In this document: one piece after another, positions 15,987-24,720 of the stretch
Layout of the letters: each line of letters starts with the position of its first letter
Position numbering within the stretch: position 1 is the stretch's first letter
Source of the DNA: Gemmatimonadetes bacterium 2013_60CM_65_52
GTDB taxonomy: Bacteria > Gemmatimonadota > Gemmatimonadetes > Gemmatimonadales > Gemmatimonadaceae
NCBI GenBank assembly: GCA_002215645.1
Contig: NGFI01000004.1
Location: 491,244-555,243, forward strand
Direction: 5' to 3'
DNA: 64,000 bases
Made by a program: the position numbers and the translations under genes
Notes under the pieces: model-generated
Seen by the model: only the letters and a program-made list of their open reading frames with translations
Databases searched by the model: none
What the model was told of the DNA's origin: nothing

Positions 15987-16013
15987 TCTATCGGGCTTGT
16001 GATCATTCTTTCA

Positions 16014-17975
16014 TCAGTTGAACGGAAGTAGTCGCACATCGATCTCTTCGCCGCGGCGCTCTACACGCGCGCCATACCACGCACGGTCGGGAAACCGCTG
16101 GCGAAGCACGCCATTGCGCGCTCCAAAATCTCGCGCGAATACCACGTCGCCATCCAGAACGCCCGATGCGTCAACGCGCTCGAACAGCATCAACTCCGCG
16201 AGGCTGGCTCCGTTGCCGCGCAACGTCTCGAGCTCGCGACCACACTCGGCATCGGGGGCGCGCGCCTGAACGAGCGCGATTTGCTCAGCGGGCGGAAGAT
16301 TCAACGGCATCGCCTCCACATCCGCGACCACAGCGCGCGCCACGACCTCGAGCTGCTGACCGGAGCGCGGATCGGGCATGATCTCGGCCTCGGCAATCGA
16401 GTGGATGAGCGTACATGCGTCGGCGTGCGACACGAGCTGCTCCGCCGCAAGCGGCCGCATGCCGAGCGCACCCAGCCGCGCGGTGAGCCGGCCGTGCAAC
16501 CCCTCCTGCACGAACACGACGGCGTGATGGATCTGCGCATCGCCGATCGCGCGCAAGATCGCTGGACCCACTGCGTGCATCCTGTACAACGACGCAAGTT
16601 GACGCACGCCGTACAACTGAAACTCCCGTATGGGCGCCGCCCAGGAGACGAGTAGCCACACGGGGACCAGCAGTGCCGCGGCGATCCGCGTCCTCAGAGT
16701 ACCGAGGCGGCTCATGAGGGTCATCGGAAATCGCGCCGTGTAGAGCACGAACACGGGAGCGAGCACAAAGAGAAATCGCGGGCCGACGAAGTAGTTCTCG
16801 GACCAGTAGCACGCGTACCCGAGGAGAAGGGCGGCCGCGAACCCGACGAGAAGCAGGTCCCATCTGGTGGCGCCTCGCAGTAGCCAGAGCCCGCCGGCAA
16901 CGAGAGCCATGGCAGGTACCGGCCATGCAAAGAGGCCGACGTCGAGCTTCATCAGGTACGCGGACGCCATGTACAGTGCACGCCGTGGCGTGTGCTCGAA
17001 GCCGAGCGGTGTCATATGGAAGCCGGGACGATGCTCCGGCCCGTTGAGAACGTCATACGCAAACGTGAAGGCGCTGCCGACCGTGGCGTGATTCGCATAG
17101 AGCAGGAGCGCCACCGGAATCGACATCGCCGCAAGCTCGACGAGCGGCGAGCGCCGGAGTGCCGGTCGAACAACGACTTCGCGAAGCTGAAACAGGCCGA
17201 TGCACGCCGCGGCAACCGCCGCGTCAAATGGCCGGATGGTTGCGGCGGCACCGAGGGAAAGACCGATCGCGGCAGCGGCGACGGCTCGCTGCCGTCCGGT
17301 GCCGGCTCCGCTCCATCGCGCGAGCGAGGCGAGCGCAATCCACACGAGAGCAAGAGCTCCCACGTGGTTCATCTCGCTCCCCGCCATCATCAGCACCCAC
17401 GGACACACGGCGAAGAGCAGGGCCGCGATGCGTGCCACACGTTCGTCGGTTGTGTGACTGAGGAAATCGTAGAAGGCCAGCGCCGCCACACCCGCCAGCA
17501 ACGGATTCACCAGCCACGCCGCGTGCGCAATGGCCCCCGCGGCGAGAAGTAGCGGACCGCCGATGGGGAACTGCGCGAACCATCGGCCGTTTACCGTGAG
17601 CGTCTCGACCGTGGAGAAGAACTCGGGATGCAGCTCCGCCCGTGCGCTGAGGTGTCCCGATGCGAGCAGCATCGCCTGCCAGCGCTGCGCGAACTCGTCG
17701 CCGACGACAGCGTGCAGGCCGAACAACCACCATCCCGTCGCGAGAGCGAGCCCCGTGGTCAGCAGTGCGACGAGCAGCGCAAATGTTCGTCGGGACGGTA
17801 GGAACAGGAGTCGATCCGCGGCCGCGAGGAATTGCTGCGTTGCCTCCGTCGCCAGACATGCTACGGCGATCGCCGCGGCTGGAACGATAACCGCCCAGGC
17901 CAACCATTGCCGCACCGCTGTGGACCACCATGGCAAACCCGTACCGGTGGTCACGAGATTCGCCGTCGGAATCAC
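16014..17975 (-). CDS. Polytopic membrane protein, GT-C glycosyltransferase-like
   Basis: A 653-residue protein with about 10-11 hydrophobic helices in its first 460 residues and a soluble C-terminal part. The first large loop carries Asp residues (VVGDEFAQRW) and a FPIGGPLLLA segment, as in GT-C mannosyl/arabinosyl transferases that use polyprenyl-linked sugars; GSEMNHVGALA and FVGPRFLFVLAP are further polar marks. The substrate cannot be inferred and it may be an unrelated membrane protein. The GTG at 17975 is the first standard start, but the frame stays open and hydrophobic upstream (KLFAAALTLLA), and a good AGGAG lies 6 nt before a CTG at 18038, so the true start may be that CTG. It follows the helicase gene on the same strand. 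Confidence 0.6.
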   Translation of the reverse strand: MIPTANLVTTGTGLPWWSTAVRQWLAWAVIVPAAAIAVACLATEATQQFLAAADRLLFLPSRRTFALLVALLTTGLALATGWWLFGLHAVVGDEFAQRWQAMLLASGHLSARAELHPEFFSTVETLTVNGRWFAQFPIGGPLLLAAGAIAHAAWLVNPLLAGVAALAFYDFLSHTTDERVARIAALLFAVCPWVLMMAGSEMNHVGALALVWIALASLARWSGAGTGRQRAVAAAAIGLSLGAAATIRPFDAAVAAACIGLFQLREVVVRPALRRSPLVELAAMSIPVALLLYANHATVGSAFTFAYDVLNGPEHRPGFHMTPLGFEHTPRRALYMASAYLMKLDVGLFAWPVPAMALVAGGLWLLRGATRWDLLLVGFAAALLLGYACYWSENYFVGPRFLFVLAPVFVLYTARFPMTLMSRLGTLRTRIAAALLVPVWLLVSWAAPIREFQLYGVRQLASLYRMHAVGPAILRAIGDAQIHHAVVFVQEGLHGRLTARLGALGMRPLAAEQLVSHADACTLIHSIAEAEIMPDPRSGQQLEVVARAVVADVEAMPLNLPPAEQIALVQARAPDAECGRELETLRGNGASLAELMLFERVDASGVLDGDVVFARDFGARNGVLRQRFPDRAWYGARVERRGEEIDVRLLPFN

Positions 17976-18048
17976 GGCGAGCAGCGTGAGCGCGGCGGCG
18001 AAGAGTTTGAGCGGAAGCGAGGAGTCTGACGCTTTCAGCCGCTTCTCC

Positions 18049-20139
18049 TTACGAAGTGCCGCCGAAGCGTCCCCGCATCAATGCGCGGAGGTCGATTTCG
18101 GGAGCTGTCGCCGCAGGCGCGGGAACCGCCGCCTCGGTGTCCTCCACGACGACGCGTTGCATCGTCGCGCGGACGCCGCGGTCGAGAAAGCGCGAGAGCT
18201 GATCGAAGGAGTAATCCGCGCTGCGCTTCGAGCCGTACACCTGCATCGGATAGACGACCGCCAACTCGTCCTTGGCGCGCGTGAGCGCCACGTACATGAG
18301 ACGACGCTCTTCCTCGAGCTCGTCCGGATCCTCGATCGAGCGCGATGCCGGAAACCATCCGTCAACCGCCCAGATGACGAAGACCGCCTTCCACTCCTTG
18401 CCTTTCGCCGAGTGCACCGTGCTGAGGACGAGCGTGTCGTTTTCCGATTCCGAGCCGCCGGCCAGGTCCTGGGTGCCGGAGGGCGGATCGAGGGCGAGAG
18501 CGGCCAGGAACGTGGTGCGCGAGGGATATCCGGTCGCGATGGTGCGGAGTTGATCGAGATCGGCCAATCGCGCTTCGGGACGATCGTACTTCTCAGTGAG
18601 AATGGCGTCGTAGAGTGCGCGCACTGCGGTGATGTCGCTCGCGACCTTCGCGCCGCCGCTTGCGTCGGCCGCGCCGATTCCGCGAAGCTGCCGCAACAGA
18701 TGCGCGAGCGACCGGTGCGCCTCCCGTGCCTTTGGCGGCGTCAGCAGGTGCGTAAAAGCGTCCGGGTCCCATGAGCGCTCCTGCATTGCGGCCATCATCG
18801 TGCGTGCCGTGGAATCGCCGATTCCGGGGAGGAGCATGAGGATGCGATACCAGCTCACCTCGTCGCGCGGATTCTCGCTCACACGAAGAAAGGCGAGGAC
18901 GTCCTTCACGTGCGCCGCCTCGAGGAACTTGAGCCCGCCCCATTTCTCGAAGGGGATCTTGCGGTTGGCGAGCTCGATCTCGAGGTCGGCGGACATGTAC
19001 CCCGCGCGGAAGAGCACGGCCATGTCGTGCAGCGGCACGCCTGACTCGTAAAGCTGAAGCACGCGGTCGGCGACGAAGCGTGTCTGTTGCGCCTCGTCCT
19101 TTGCCGTCACGAGCCAGGGACGCTCGCCCCCTTCGCGCTTGGTGAACAGGTCCTTCGTGTAGCGCTCCTCCGCGCGCGAGATGACCACGTTGGACAGATC
19201 CAGGATCGGCTGTGTCGACCGATAGTTTTGCGCGAGCGTGATCATCGTGGCGCCGGGAAAGTGGCGCGGAAAATCGAGGATGTTGCGGAAATGCGCGCCG
19301 CGGAACGCGTAGATGCTCTGCGCGTCGTCGCCAACGACGGTGAGCTTGCGATGTGCGGTGCACATCCCGCGGAGAATGCGTGCCTGGAGGAGGTTCGTGT
19401 CCTGGTACTCGTCCACGAGCACGTGATCGTAGAGTCCCGCAATGCGCGCTTGAAGCGAAGGCGACGCCTCGAGCATCAGCGCCCAGAAGAGCAGCAGATC
19501 GTCGTAGTCGACGAGATTGCGCTCCTGCTTTCGCAGCGTGTAATCGGCGAAGAGTGCGGTGATCTGCTCCTGGTACTCGAGGAACTGCGGCGTGTCGCGA
19601 TGGAGCAGCTCGTCGAGCGGCAGCTCGGTGTTGATGTGCCGCGAGTAGAGCCAGTGCAGCGTTTCCGTCTTGGGAAAGCGCTTGTTCGATTTCGCCAGGC
19701 CGAGGGCGCCGCGGCCGAGCTGCATGAGGTCCTGTGCGTCGCCCTGGTCCATGATGGTGAAGTCCGCCGGAAGTCCCGCCGCCGCGCCGAATTGCCGGAG
19801 CAGGCGGTGCCCGACGGAGTGGAACGTTCCGCCATGCACGCGGGCGCTGGCCGAGCCCACCAGCCGCTCCGCGCGCGCCAGCATCTCCGCGGCGGCTCGG
19901 CGCGTGAAGGTCAGGAGGAGAATTCGGTCGGCGGCGACGCCCCGCTCGATGAGGCCGGCAACGCGATGGATCAGCGTGCGCGTTTTGCCCGTGCCCGCTC
20001 CGGCGATGACGAGGAGTGGCGCGTCGCCGAAGGTGACGGCGCGGGCCTGGTCGGGGTTGAGCGCCGCGGTGAGGTCCCGATCGCCGGGATGGGGAACTGC
20101 CCGATCTCGTGGTCTATACAGTCGCGGCTCGTCGGCCAT
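18049..20139 (-). CDS. UvrD/PcrA-type superfamily 1 DNA helicase
   Basis: A 696-residue 3'-5' helicase. Walker A is IAGAGTGKTRT near residue 45; other SF1 motifs are LTFTRRAAAEM (Ia), VDEYQDTN (II), VGDDAQSIYAFRGA (III), NYRSTQPI (IV), STVHSAKGKEWKAVFV (V) and YVALTRAKDEL (VI). The order and size fit UvrD/PcrA, which acts in mismatch and excision repair and clears RecA or RNA polymerase. The C-terminus is short, without the usual RNA-polymerase-binding Tudor fold. I chose ATG 20139 (MADEPRLYRP); the frame runs on to 20265 but that part is Arg-rich and unlike the family. A TATACT box lies about 10 bases before this start. Confidence 0.9.
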   Translation of the reverse strand: MADEPRLYRPRDRAVPHPGDRDLTAALNPDQARAVTFGDAPLLVIAGAGTGKTRTLIHRVAGLIERGVAADRILLLTFTRRAAAEMLARAERLVGSASARVHGGTFHSVGHRLLRQFGAAAGLPADFTIMDQGDAQDLMQLGRGALGLAKSNKRFPKTETLHWLYSRHINTELPLDELLHRDTPQFLEYQEQITALFADYTLRKQERNLVDYDDLLLFWALMLEASPSLQARIAGLYDHVLVDEYQDTNLLQARILRGMCTAHRKLTVVGDDAQSIYAFRGAHFRNILDFPRHFPGATMITLAQNYRSTQPILDLSNVVISRAEERYTKDLFTKREGGERPWLVTAKDEAQQTRFVADRVLQLYESGVPLHDMAVLFRAGYMSADLEIELANRKIPFEKWGGLKFLEAAHVKDVLAFLRVSENPRDEVSWYRILMLLPGIGDSTARTMMAAMQERSWDPDAFTHLLTPPKAREAHRSLAHLLRQLRGIGAADASGGAKVASDITAVRALYDAILTEKYDRPEARLADLDQLRTIATGYPSRTTFLAALALDPPSGTQDLAGGSESENDTLVLSTVHSAKGKEWKAVFVIWAVDGWFPASRSIEDPDELEEERRLMYVALTRAKDELAVVYPMQVYGSKRSADYSFDQLSRFLDRGVRATMQRVVVEDTEAAVPAPAATAPEIDLRALMRGRFGGTS

Positions 20140-20635
20140 GACACATAGTATAGGGTGATGACCGAACGTCTGCCGAAGCCTCCCGATGCGGGTGTTGCGT
20201 GTGACGGGTTGACCGGTGGGGCGTCTTGAGACGGTTTCCAGAGCGGACAGAAGGGCCGAACGCACGATTCAGGCGGACGAATTGCCTGCATTGGCGAGTG
20301 GTTTGCAGCACGAGCCGTGACTCCAGTCACGGACACGAGAGCAGTGATGAGATATGGTCGTCGTCCTCGACGGCCCTTAGCGCCGATAGGGTGTTGGGAT
20401 GGGTGGGTCACTTGACCACCCTTTCCTGGCGCCGTATCTTCGGTCGATTGCGCGTCGAAGGCACGAAGTGTCTGCGGTTGAGGGGCCGGGTGGTTTCCCT
20501 CGTTGGTCCGCCGAGTGAGGCGCTTCTGTGTGAATGACTCCGCCGATGTGGGCGGTGTGGGACCAGGCGGGAATTCAGTGTCCGTAGTTCCAGTTTCGTA
20601 GTTGTATGTCCACGCACCATTCCTCAGGGGGAAGA
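20140..20635. other. Intergenic region between helicase and Ig-like lipoprotein genes
   Basis: These 496 bases lie between divergent genes and hold no convincing gene: short open frames on both strands are Arg/Pro-rich and lack ribosome-binding sites. One imperfect hairpin or operator-like element is seen at 20401-20421 (gggtgggtcac facing ttgaccaccc). The purine-rich site at 20626-20634 is the ribosome-binding site of the lipoprotein gene. I see no clear sigma-70 promoter. Confidence 0.5.
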
Positions 20636-23356
20636 ATGCAAAAGGTTTCTCGTTCGCTACTGCTCGCCGGTGTGCTGGCGTTCGGTACGCTCGTGGCGGC
20701 CTGCGGCGACAAGGTAGAAGTCGCTGCACCCGTTCCCGCGCAGACCGGCGTATTCAGCGTCACGGTATCGCCGTCCAACGCGACCATCAATGTCGGCGCG
20801 ACGATTCAGCTTGCTGTTTCGGTCACCGCCGATGCCACCACGGACAAGTCCGTGACGTGGAGCTCCAGCAGTCCCGCCGTTGCCACGGTCGATGCGGCCG
20901 GCAAAGTGACGGGTGTTACCGCCGGAACCGTGACCGTTACGGCCACGTCCAAGGCGGATGCCTCGAAGGCGAGCGCCGCGGCCATCACGGTGCAGGCGGT
21001 CTCGACGCCGATCACGGTGCCGCCGTCGATCGCGATCAACAGCGTCACGACGTCCGCGAGTGGCATTTCAGTCCCGGTGAACCTCAGCAACGTCGCTGGC
21101 CAGATCGACATCACGGTCAACACGTCGGGCGGCGGTCTCATCGAGGTGTTCCTCTCGGCGAGCTGCAGCACGAACACGATCAGCGCATCTGACGGTGCCG
21201 CGGTTGCGTCGCAGACGGCGACGTCCGCGCAGGCCGGCTCGATCACGCTGAGCGTGAACACGGCGCAGTTGACCTCGGCGAACGTTCCGCGTTTCCCGAA
21301 CGGCAACTACTGCGTCAAGGCGCGTCTGACCAATGGCGCCACGGTGGTTGTTGCGACGAACACCGTTCCGCTGACGCTGAACAACCTCAACGTCTTCAAG
21401 GCGACGCAGTCGTTCGCTTCGCAGACGGGCGGTCCGACCACGGCGGTCAGCTCGATCAACGGTCTGAACTACAACCAGGGCACGCTGACGGTGACGATCA
21501 CTCCGGTGATCTTCACGAGCTCCACGCAGGCGGCACTGATCTCCGGCTACTTCACGCGGAACGGTGAGCAGAACTCCGTGGCGCCGCCAACGGGCAACGC
21601 TGCATTCACGAACGTTGCGGTGACCAGCGGCACGGCCACCATCGCAATGACCGATACCGGCTCGTCCGCCGGCGTCCGGTCGATCTTCGCATATCAGTCG
21701 CTGCCTGCTGGCGACACGCTGTACATCACGTCCATCACGGACGCGTCGGGCAACCCGATCACCGTTACCCCGACGCCTGGCTTCCCGGCGTTCTCGGTCA
21801 TCGGTGTGCAGGGCGTTCGCATCGACAACGATGCGCCGACCCTTGCCGCGGCGTACGCGGTCACCGCTCCGAACGGCTACATCGGTGCGGCCTATTCGTT
21901 CGCGAGTGGCATCACCGCTCCGGCATCGTCCGACGTGAAGGCTGGCGTCGCCGGCGTCGGTGGCGTGACCACCACGTGGTATGTTGGTGCGGCTGGTGCG
22001 GCGGCGTTCGCGCCGGCCACCTCGTGCTCCACGACCGGCCTGACGGCCGCCGCGGTCGGCACGGACCTCGCCAACACGACGGCTACCAATGCCGATCAGG
22101 CGAAGGTCGTCGTCTCTGATGCGCTGGGCAACAAGATCTGCACGAACGTCGCGAGCACCTTCGCGGGCGGCCTGTTCGGTGTCGACAAGATTCCGCCTTC
22201 GGTCGTGTTCTCGACCAGCAACAACGGCGCGTCTGACCTGACGGGCTACAACGTGTCGAAGAACTGGAGCTTCATCTACAACGACACGATCTCCGGCTTC
22301 AACCCGGCGCTGCCGCTCAAGGGCACGCTGACGCGCAACTTCTTCACCGCAGGCTCGGGTGCAGCGGTTGATTGCGTCATCGGTACCTATGCCGCCACGC
22401 CGAAGACCTGCGCGGCTGCCGCGTTCGGACCGACCTCCACGTTCGGCACGCCGCCGACCGCTGGTGGATCGATCGAGTTCACGAACGGCACAGCAGTGGT
22501 TGGCTACTACCTGATGAGCGCATTCGCAGTGGATCAGGCTAGCAACGTGAGCCCGACGATCACGCGTCAGGCTGCGTTCGACAACGTTGCTCCGGCTGTC
22601 AGCGCCTTGACGCAGTCTCCGGCTGCGGTGGCCTCGCTCGGCACCGTGACGGTCAGCGGCACGGCGACGGACAACTTCGACCTCGCATCATCGAAGGGTA
22701 ACCTGCAGTATTCGCCTGCTGGCTACGTCCTCGTGACCGTTCCGTTCGCCAGTGTGGCGGGAACGTCCTTCGGTACGAAGTTCGTAGCAGCGAACATCGT
22801 GACGAGTGGCGCGGTATCGGTGGCGCTCTCGAACGTGTACCGTGGCCTCCAGGGCACGGACGCCGCCAACAATGTCCTCGCCGGTGGGTCGGCTCCTGCA
22901 GCCCAGGTTACCGTCACGGACGTTGGCACCAACACGGCGACATCAGCTCCGCTGACGATTGCTACATCGACGGCAAAGGCTGACATCCTGCTCACCAGCA
23001 ACACGTTCTCCGGCACGCCGACCAGTGCGGCTCCGGCGACGACGCAGGCGTCGACCACGATCACGATCCGCGTTGGCGGTCTGGTTGCCGATCCGGCCTT
23101 CCAGAGCCAGCCGTTCGCGCAGATCGACGTCTACAAGTGCACCAACACCTCGGCGAACTGCGCGACTGGTCAGCTTGCACTCGTTGCAAACACGACGCTC
23201 GCCGCAGTAACTGATATCGGTGCCAACCGCACGTACACGTACTCCGCCGGTGGTCTGGCCCTTACGGCCACCGCGGTGAACACGTTCTTCCTCGTCGGCC
23301 GCAATGCCGCAGGGGATGCGGTCATCTCGCAGCCGATCACCGTCACCAACCCGTAA
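20636..23356 (+). CDS. Large Ig-like (Big_2) surface lipoprotein
   Basis: A 906-residue secreted protein. The signal is LLLAGVLAFGTLVAACGD with lipobox VAAC. Residues about 40-120 form a bacterial Ig-like Big_2 domain (VSPSNATINVGATIQLAVSV, then VTWSSSSPAVATVDAAGKVT). The rest is Thr/Ser/Ala/Gly-rich beta-sandwich-like sequence with recurring phrases such as IDNDAPTLAAAY and FDNVAPAVSALTQSP, suggesting several more Ig-like modules. It probably sits on the outer membrane as an adhesin or structural protein; no ligand is evident. The start is ATG 20636 with ggggga upstream, rather than the ATG 10 codons earlier. It is monocistronic with a strong terminator at 23391. Few Lys and Arg residues, as usual for such surface proteins. 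Confidence 0.8.
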   Translation: MQKVSRSLLLAGVLAFGTLVAACGDKVEVAAPVPAQTGVFSVTVSPSNATINVGATIQLAVSVTADATTDKSVTWSSSSPAVATVDAAGKVTGVTAGTVTVTATSKADASKASAAAITVQAVSTPITVPPSIAINSVTTSASGISVPVNLSNVAGQIDITVNTSGGGLIEVFLSASCSTNTISASDGAAVASQTATSAQAGSITLSVNTAQLTSANVPRFPNGNYCVKARLTNGATVVVATNTVPLTLNNLNVFKATQSFASQTGGPTTAVSSINGLNYNQGTLTVTITPVIFTSSTQAALISGYFTRNGEQNSVAPPTGNAAFTNVAVTSGTATIAMTDTGSSAGVRSIFAYQSLPAGDTLYITSITDASGNPITVTPTPGFPAFSVIGVQGVRIDNDAPTLAAAYAVTAPNGYIGAAYSFASGITAPASSDVKAGVAGVGGVTTTWYVGAAGAAAFAPATSCSTTGLTAAAVGTDLANTTATNADQAKVVVSDALGNKICTNVASTFAGGLFGVDKIPPSVVFSTSNNGASDLTGYNVSKNWSFIYNDTISGFNPALPLKGTLTRNFFTAGSGAAVDCVIGTYAATPKTCAAAAFGPTSTFGTPPTAGGSIEFTNGTAVVGYYLMSAFAVDQASNVSPTITRQAAFDNVAPAVSALTQSPAAVASLGTVTVSGTATDNFDLASSKGNLQYSPAGYVLVTVPFASVAGTSFGTKFVAANIVTSGAVSVALSNVYRGLQGTDAANNVLAGGSAPAAQVTVTDVGTNTATSAPLTIATSTAKADILLTSNTFSGTPTSAAPATTQASTTITIRVGGLVADPAFQSQPFAQIDVYKCTNTSANCATGQLALVANTTLAAVTDIGANRTYTYSAGGLALTATAVNTFFLVGRNAAGDAVISQPITVTNP

Positions 23357-23390
23357 TTCTGGGTTGTAGTACGGGCAGCACGTAGAACAG

Positions 23391-23418
23391 GAAGGCCCCG
23401 TCGAAAGACGGGGCCTTC
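23391..23418 (+). terminator. Intrinsic terminator after the Ig-like lipoprotein gene
   Basis: A perfect 12-bp stem (23391-23402 with 23407-23418, gaaggccccgtc) closed by a GAAA tetraloop and followed by ttgtatt. It lies 35 bases past the stop codon. Confidence 0.9.
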
Positions 23419-23446
23419 TTGTATTCACGGCTCAAAGAACGAAAAA

Positions 23447-23478
23447 GCGGCGGGGACGCAGTTCTGCGTCCCCGCCGC
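23447..23478 (-). terminator. Intrinsic terminator for the small lipoprotein gene
   Basis: A perfect 14-bp stem (23447-23460 with 23465-23478) and 4-nt loop. Read on the minus strand it is followed by TTTTTC, so it ends the transcript of the lipoprotein gene whose stop is at 23514. The two opposed terminators separate the converging genes. Confidence 0.88.
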
Positions 23479-23513
23479 CTTTCCCTTCTCACTCTTTCGA
23501 AGAGCTATCCTGT

Positions 23514-23903
23514 TTATCGCTTCTTGACCGGAATCTTGTGCGACGTGTAGAGGCTGTCGATGTAGCTCCAGCCCTTGCCCACCACGCGACGATCGATCAT
23601 CGCAATCGGCGTCAGGTCCTTCCACGGGATCGTGTCCTTCTGCACTCCGATGAACGCATGGCGGCCCGTGGGGGAGAAGTACATGATCTCGTAGTTCTTG
23701 CCATCGATCAGATACCGCTCCTGCATGTAGACGTTGGGCAGCGAATCCACCCCCGGCGCCTCCTTGCCGATGACGGTGAGCAGGGAATCACGCGTGATCC
23801 CCGTGTCCACTCCCTTCACCCGCTTATCCGTACAGGCGCCGAGCAGCATCATGCCGCTGAGCGCCACGAGCGCGTGCCTTCGCCCTCTGACGAAACTGTT
23901 CAT
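23514..23903 (-). CDS. Small lipoprotein of unknown function
   Basis: A 129-residue protein with a lipoprotein signal (ALVALSGMMLLGACTDK, lipobox LGAC). The mature part has no family I recognise; it contains MYFSPTGRHAFIGVQKDTIPW and a basic end (KIPVKKR). The start is ATG 23903, preceded by aggag at good spacing; the open frame upstream is not likely coding. It is separate from the lipB operon, whose last gene ends 79 bases upstream of this start, and it has its own terminator at 23447-23478. Confidence 0.7.
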   Translation of the reverse strand: MNSFVRGRRHALVALSGMMLLGACTDKRVKGVDTGITRDSLLTVIGKEAPGVDSLPNVYMQERYLIDGKNYEIMYFSPTGRHAFIGVQKDTIPWKDLTPIAMIDRRVVGKGWSYIDSLYTSHKIPVKKR

Positions 23904-23981
23904 CGATGCTCCTGGTTGGTGGGGGCGAGGACGGCTTGGCGCAATGGTTGGCGGCCCGCCGATCGCTCGCACCCCCGAAAT

Positions 23982-24719
23982 CTAGACCGACCCGACGGAG
24001 GCTGCTACCCGCTCGAGGGCGGCTGGGTCCAGTGGCGTGACGTCGAGGGAAAAGACCTCGCCGAAGGCCTCTGCCACATGAGCACGCGCCAATCGGCCCA
24101 GATTGCCCTTTGGCGGCACATCGGTGTGGACCCCAGCCTCGGCCCCTCGCTCGAGCTCAGCGGCGATTGAGGTCATCGTAACGGCATCGATGCCGCACGG
24201 CACGATGAGGTCGAACCAGTCGAGGTCGGTGGTCACGTTGAGAGCGAACCCATGCCAGGTGACCCAGTCCCGCGCATGAACGCCGATGGACGCGATCTTC
24301 CGCCCGCCAGTCCAGACGCCGGTGTAGCCGGCGCTCCGTCCCGCTTCGATCCCCATCGGCACCAAGGCGCGAATCAGCGCCTCTTCGACCTGCCTGAGAT
24401 ACCAGTGCAGGTCCTGCCGATGGCGCTTGAGATCGATGATCGGATAGCCGACGAGCTGCCCGGGACCATGGAAGGTGACGTCTCCTCCGCGCTCCACCTC
24501 ATGGAGCTCCACGCCGCGCGCGGCGAGCAGCTCGGGAGACGCCAGCAGATGCTTCTCCTTCGACGATCGACCCAGGGTGACGACCGGCGGATGTTCGACG
24601 AGGAGCAACAAGTCCTCCTCGAACGCCCCGCTGATCCGTCCGCGAGCGGCGGCGCGCTGAAGCTCCAAGGCTTCCGCGTACGCCATGGTGCCCAGCTCGC
24701 AGACGGAAAGCCGGGGCAT
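23982..24719 (-). CDS. lipB: Lipoyl(octanoyl) transferase
   Basis: A 245-residue LipB that moves octanoyl from acyl carrier protein to lipoyl domains; LipA then inserts sulfur. Motifs visible are EHPPVVTLGR, RGGDVTFHGPGQLVGYP, the catalytic Lys in GGRKIASIGVHA and the active-site Cys in LIVPCGID. The target, the PDH E2, is encoded three genes upstream in this operon. Its ATG lies 1 base after the lpd stop, so the two are translationally coupled. It is the last gene of the lipA-pdhA-pdhB-pdhC-lpd-lipB cluster. Confidence 0.95.
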   Translation of the reverse strand: MPRLSVCELGTMAYAEALELQRAAARGRISGAFEEDLLLLVEHPPVVTLGRSSKEKHLLASPELLAARGVELHEVERGGDVTFHGPGQLVGYPIIDLKRHRQDLHWYLRQVEEALIRALVPMGIEAGRSAGYTGVWTGGRKIASIGVHARDWVTWHGFALNVTTDLDWFDLIVPCGIDAVTMTSIAAELERGAEAGVHTDVPPKGNLGRLARAHVAEAFGEVFSLDVTPLDPAALERVAASVGSV

Positions 24720-24720
24720 G

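Noticed and set aside
19087-20148. 353-codon plus frame opposite the helicase gene
   Set aside because: Shadow frame; the helicase motifs on the minus strand are unmistakable.
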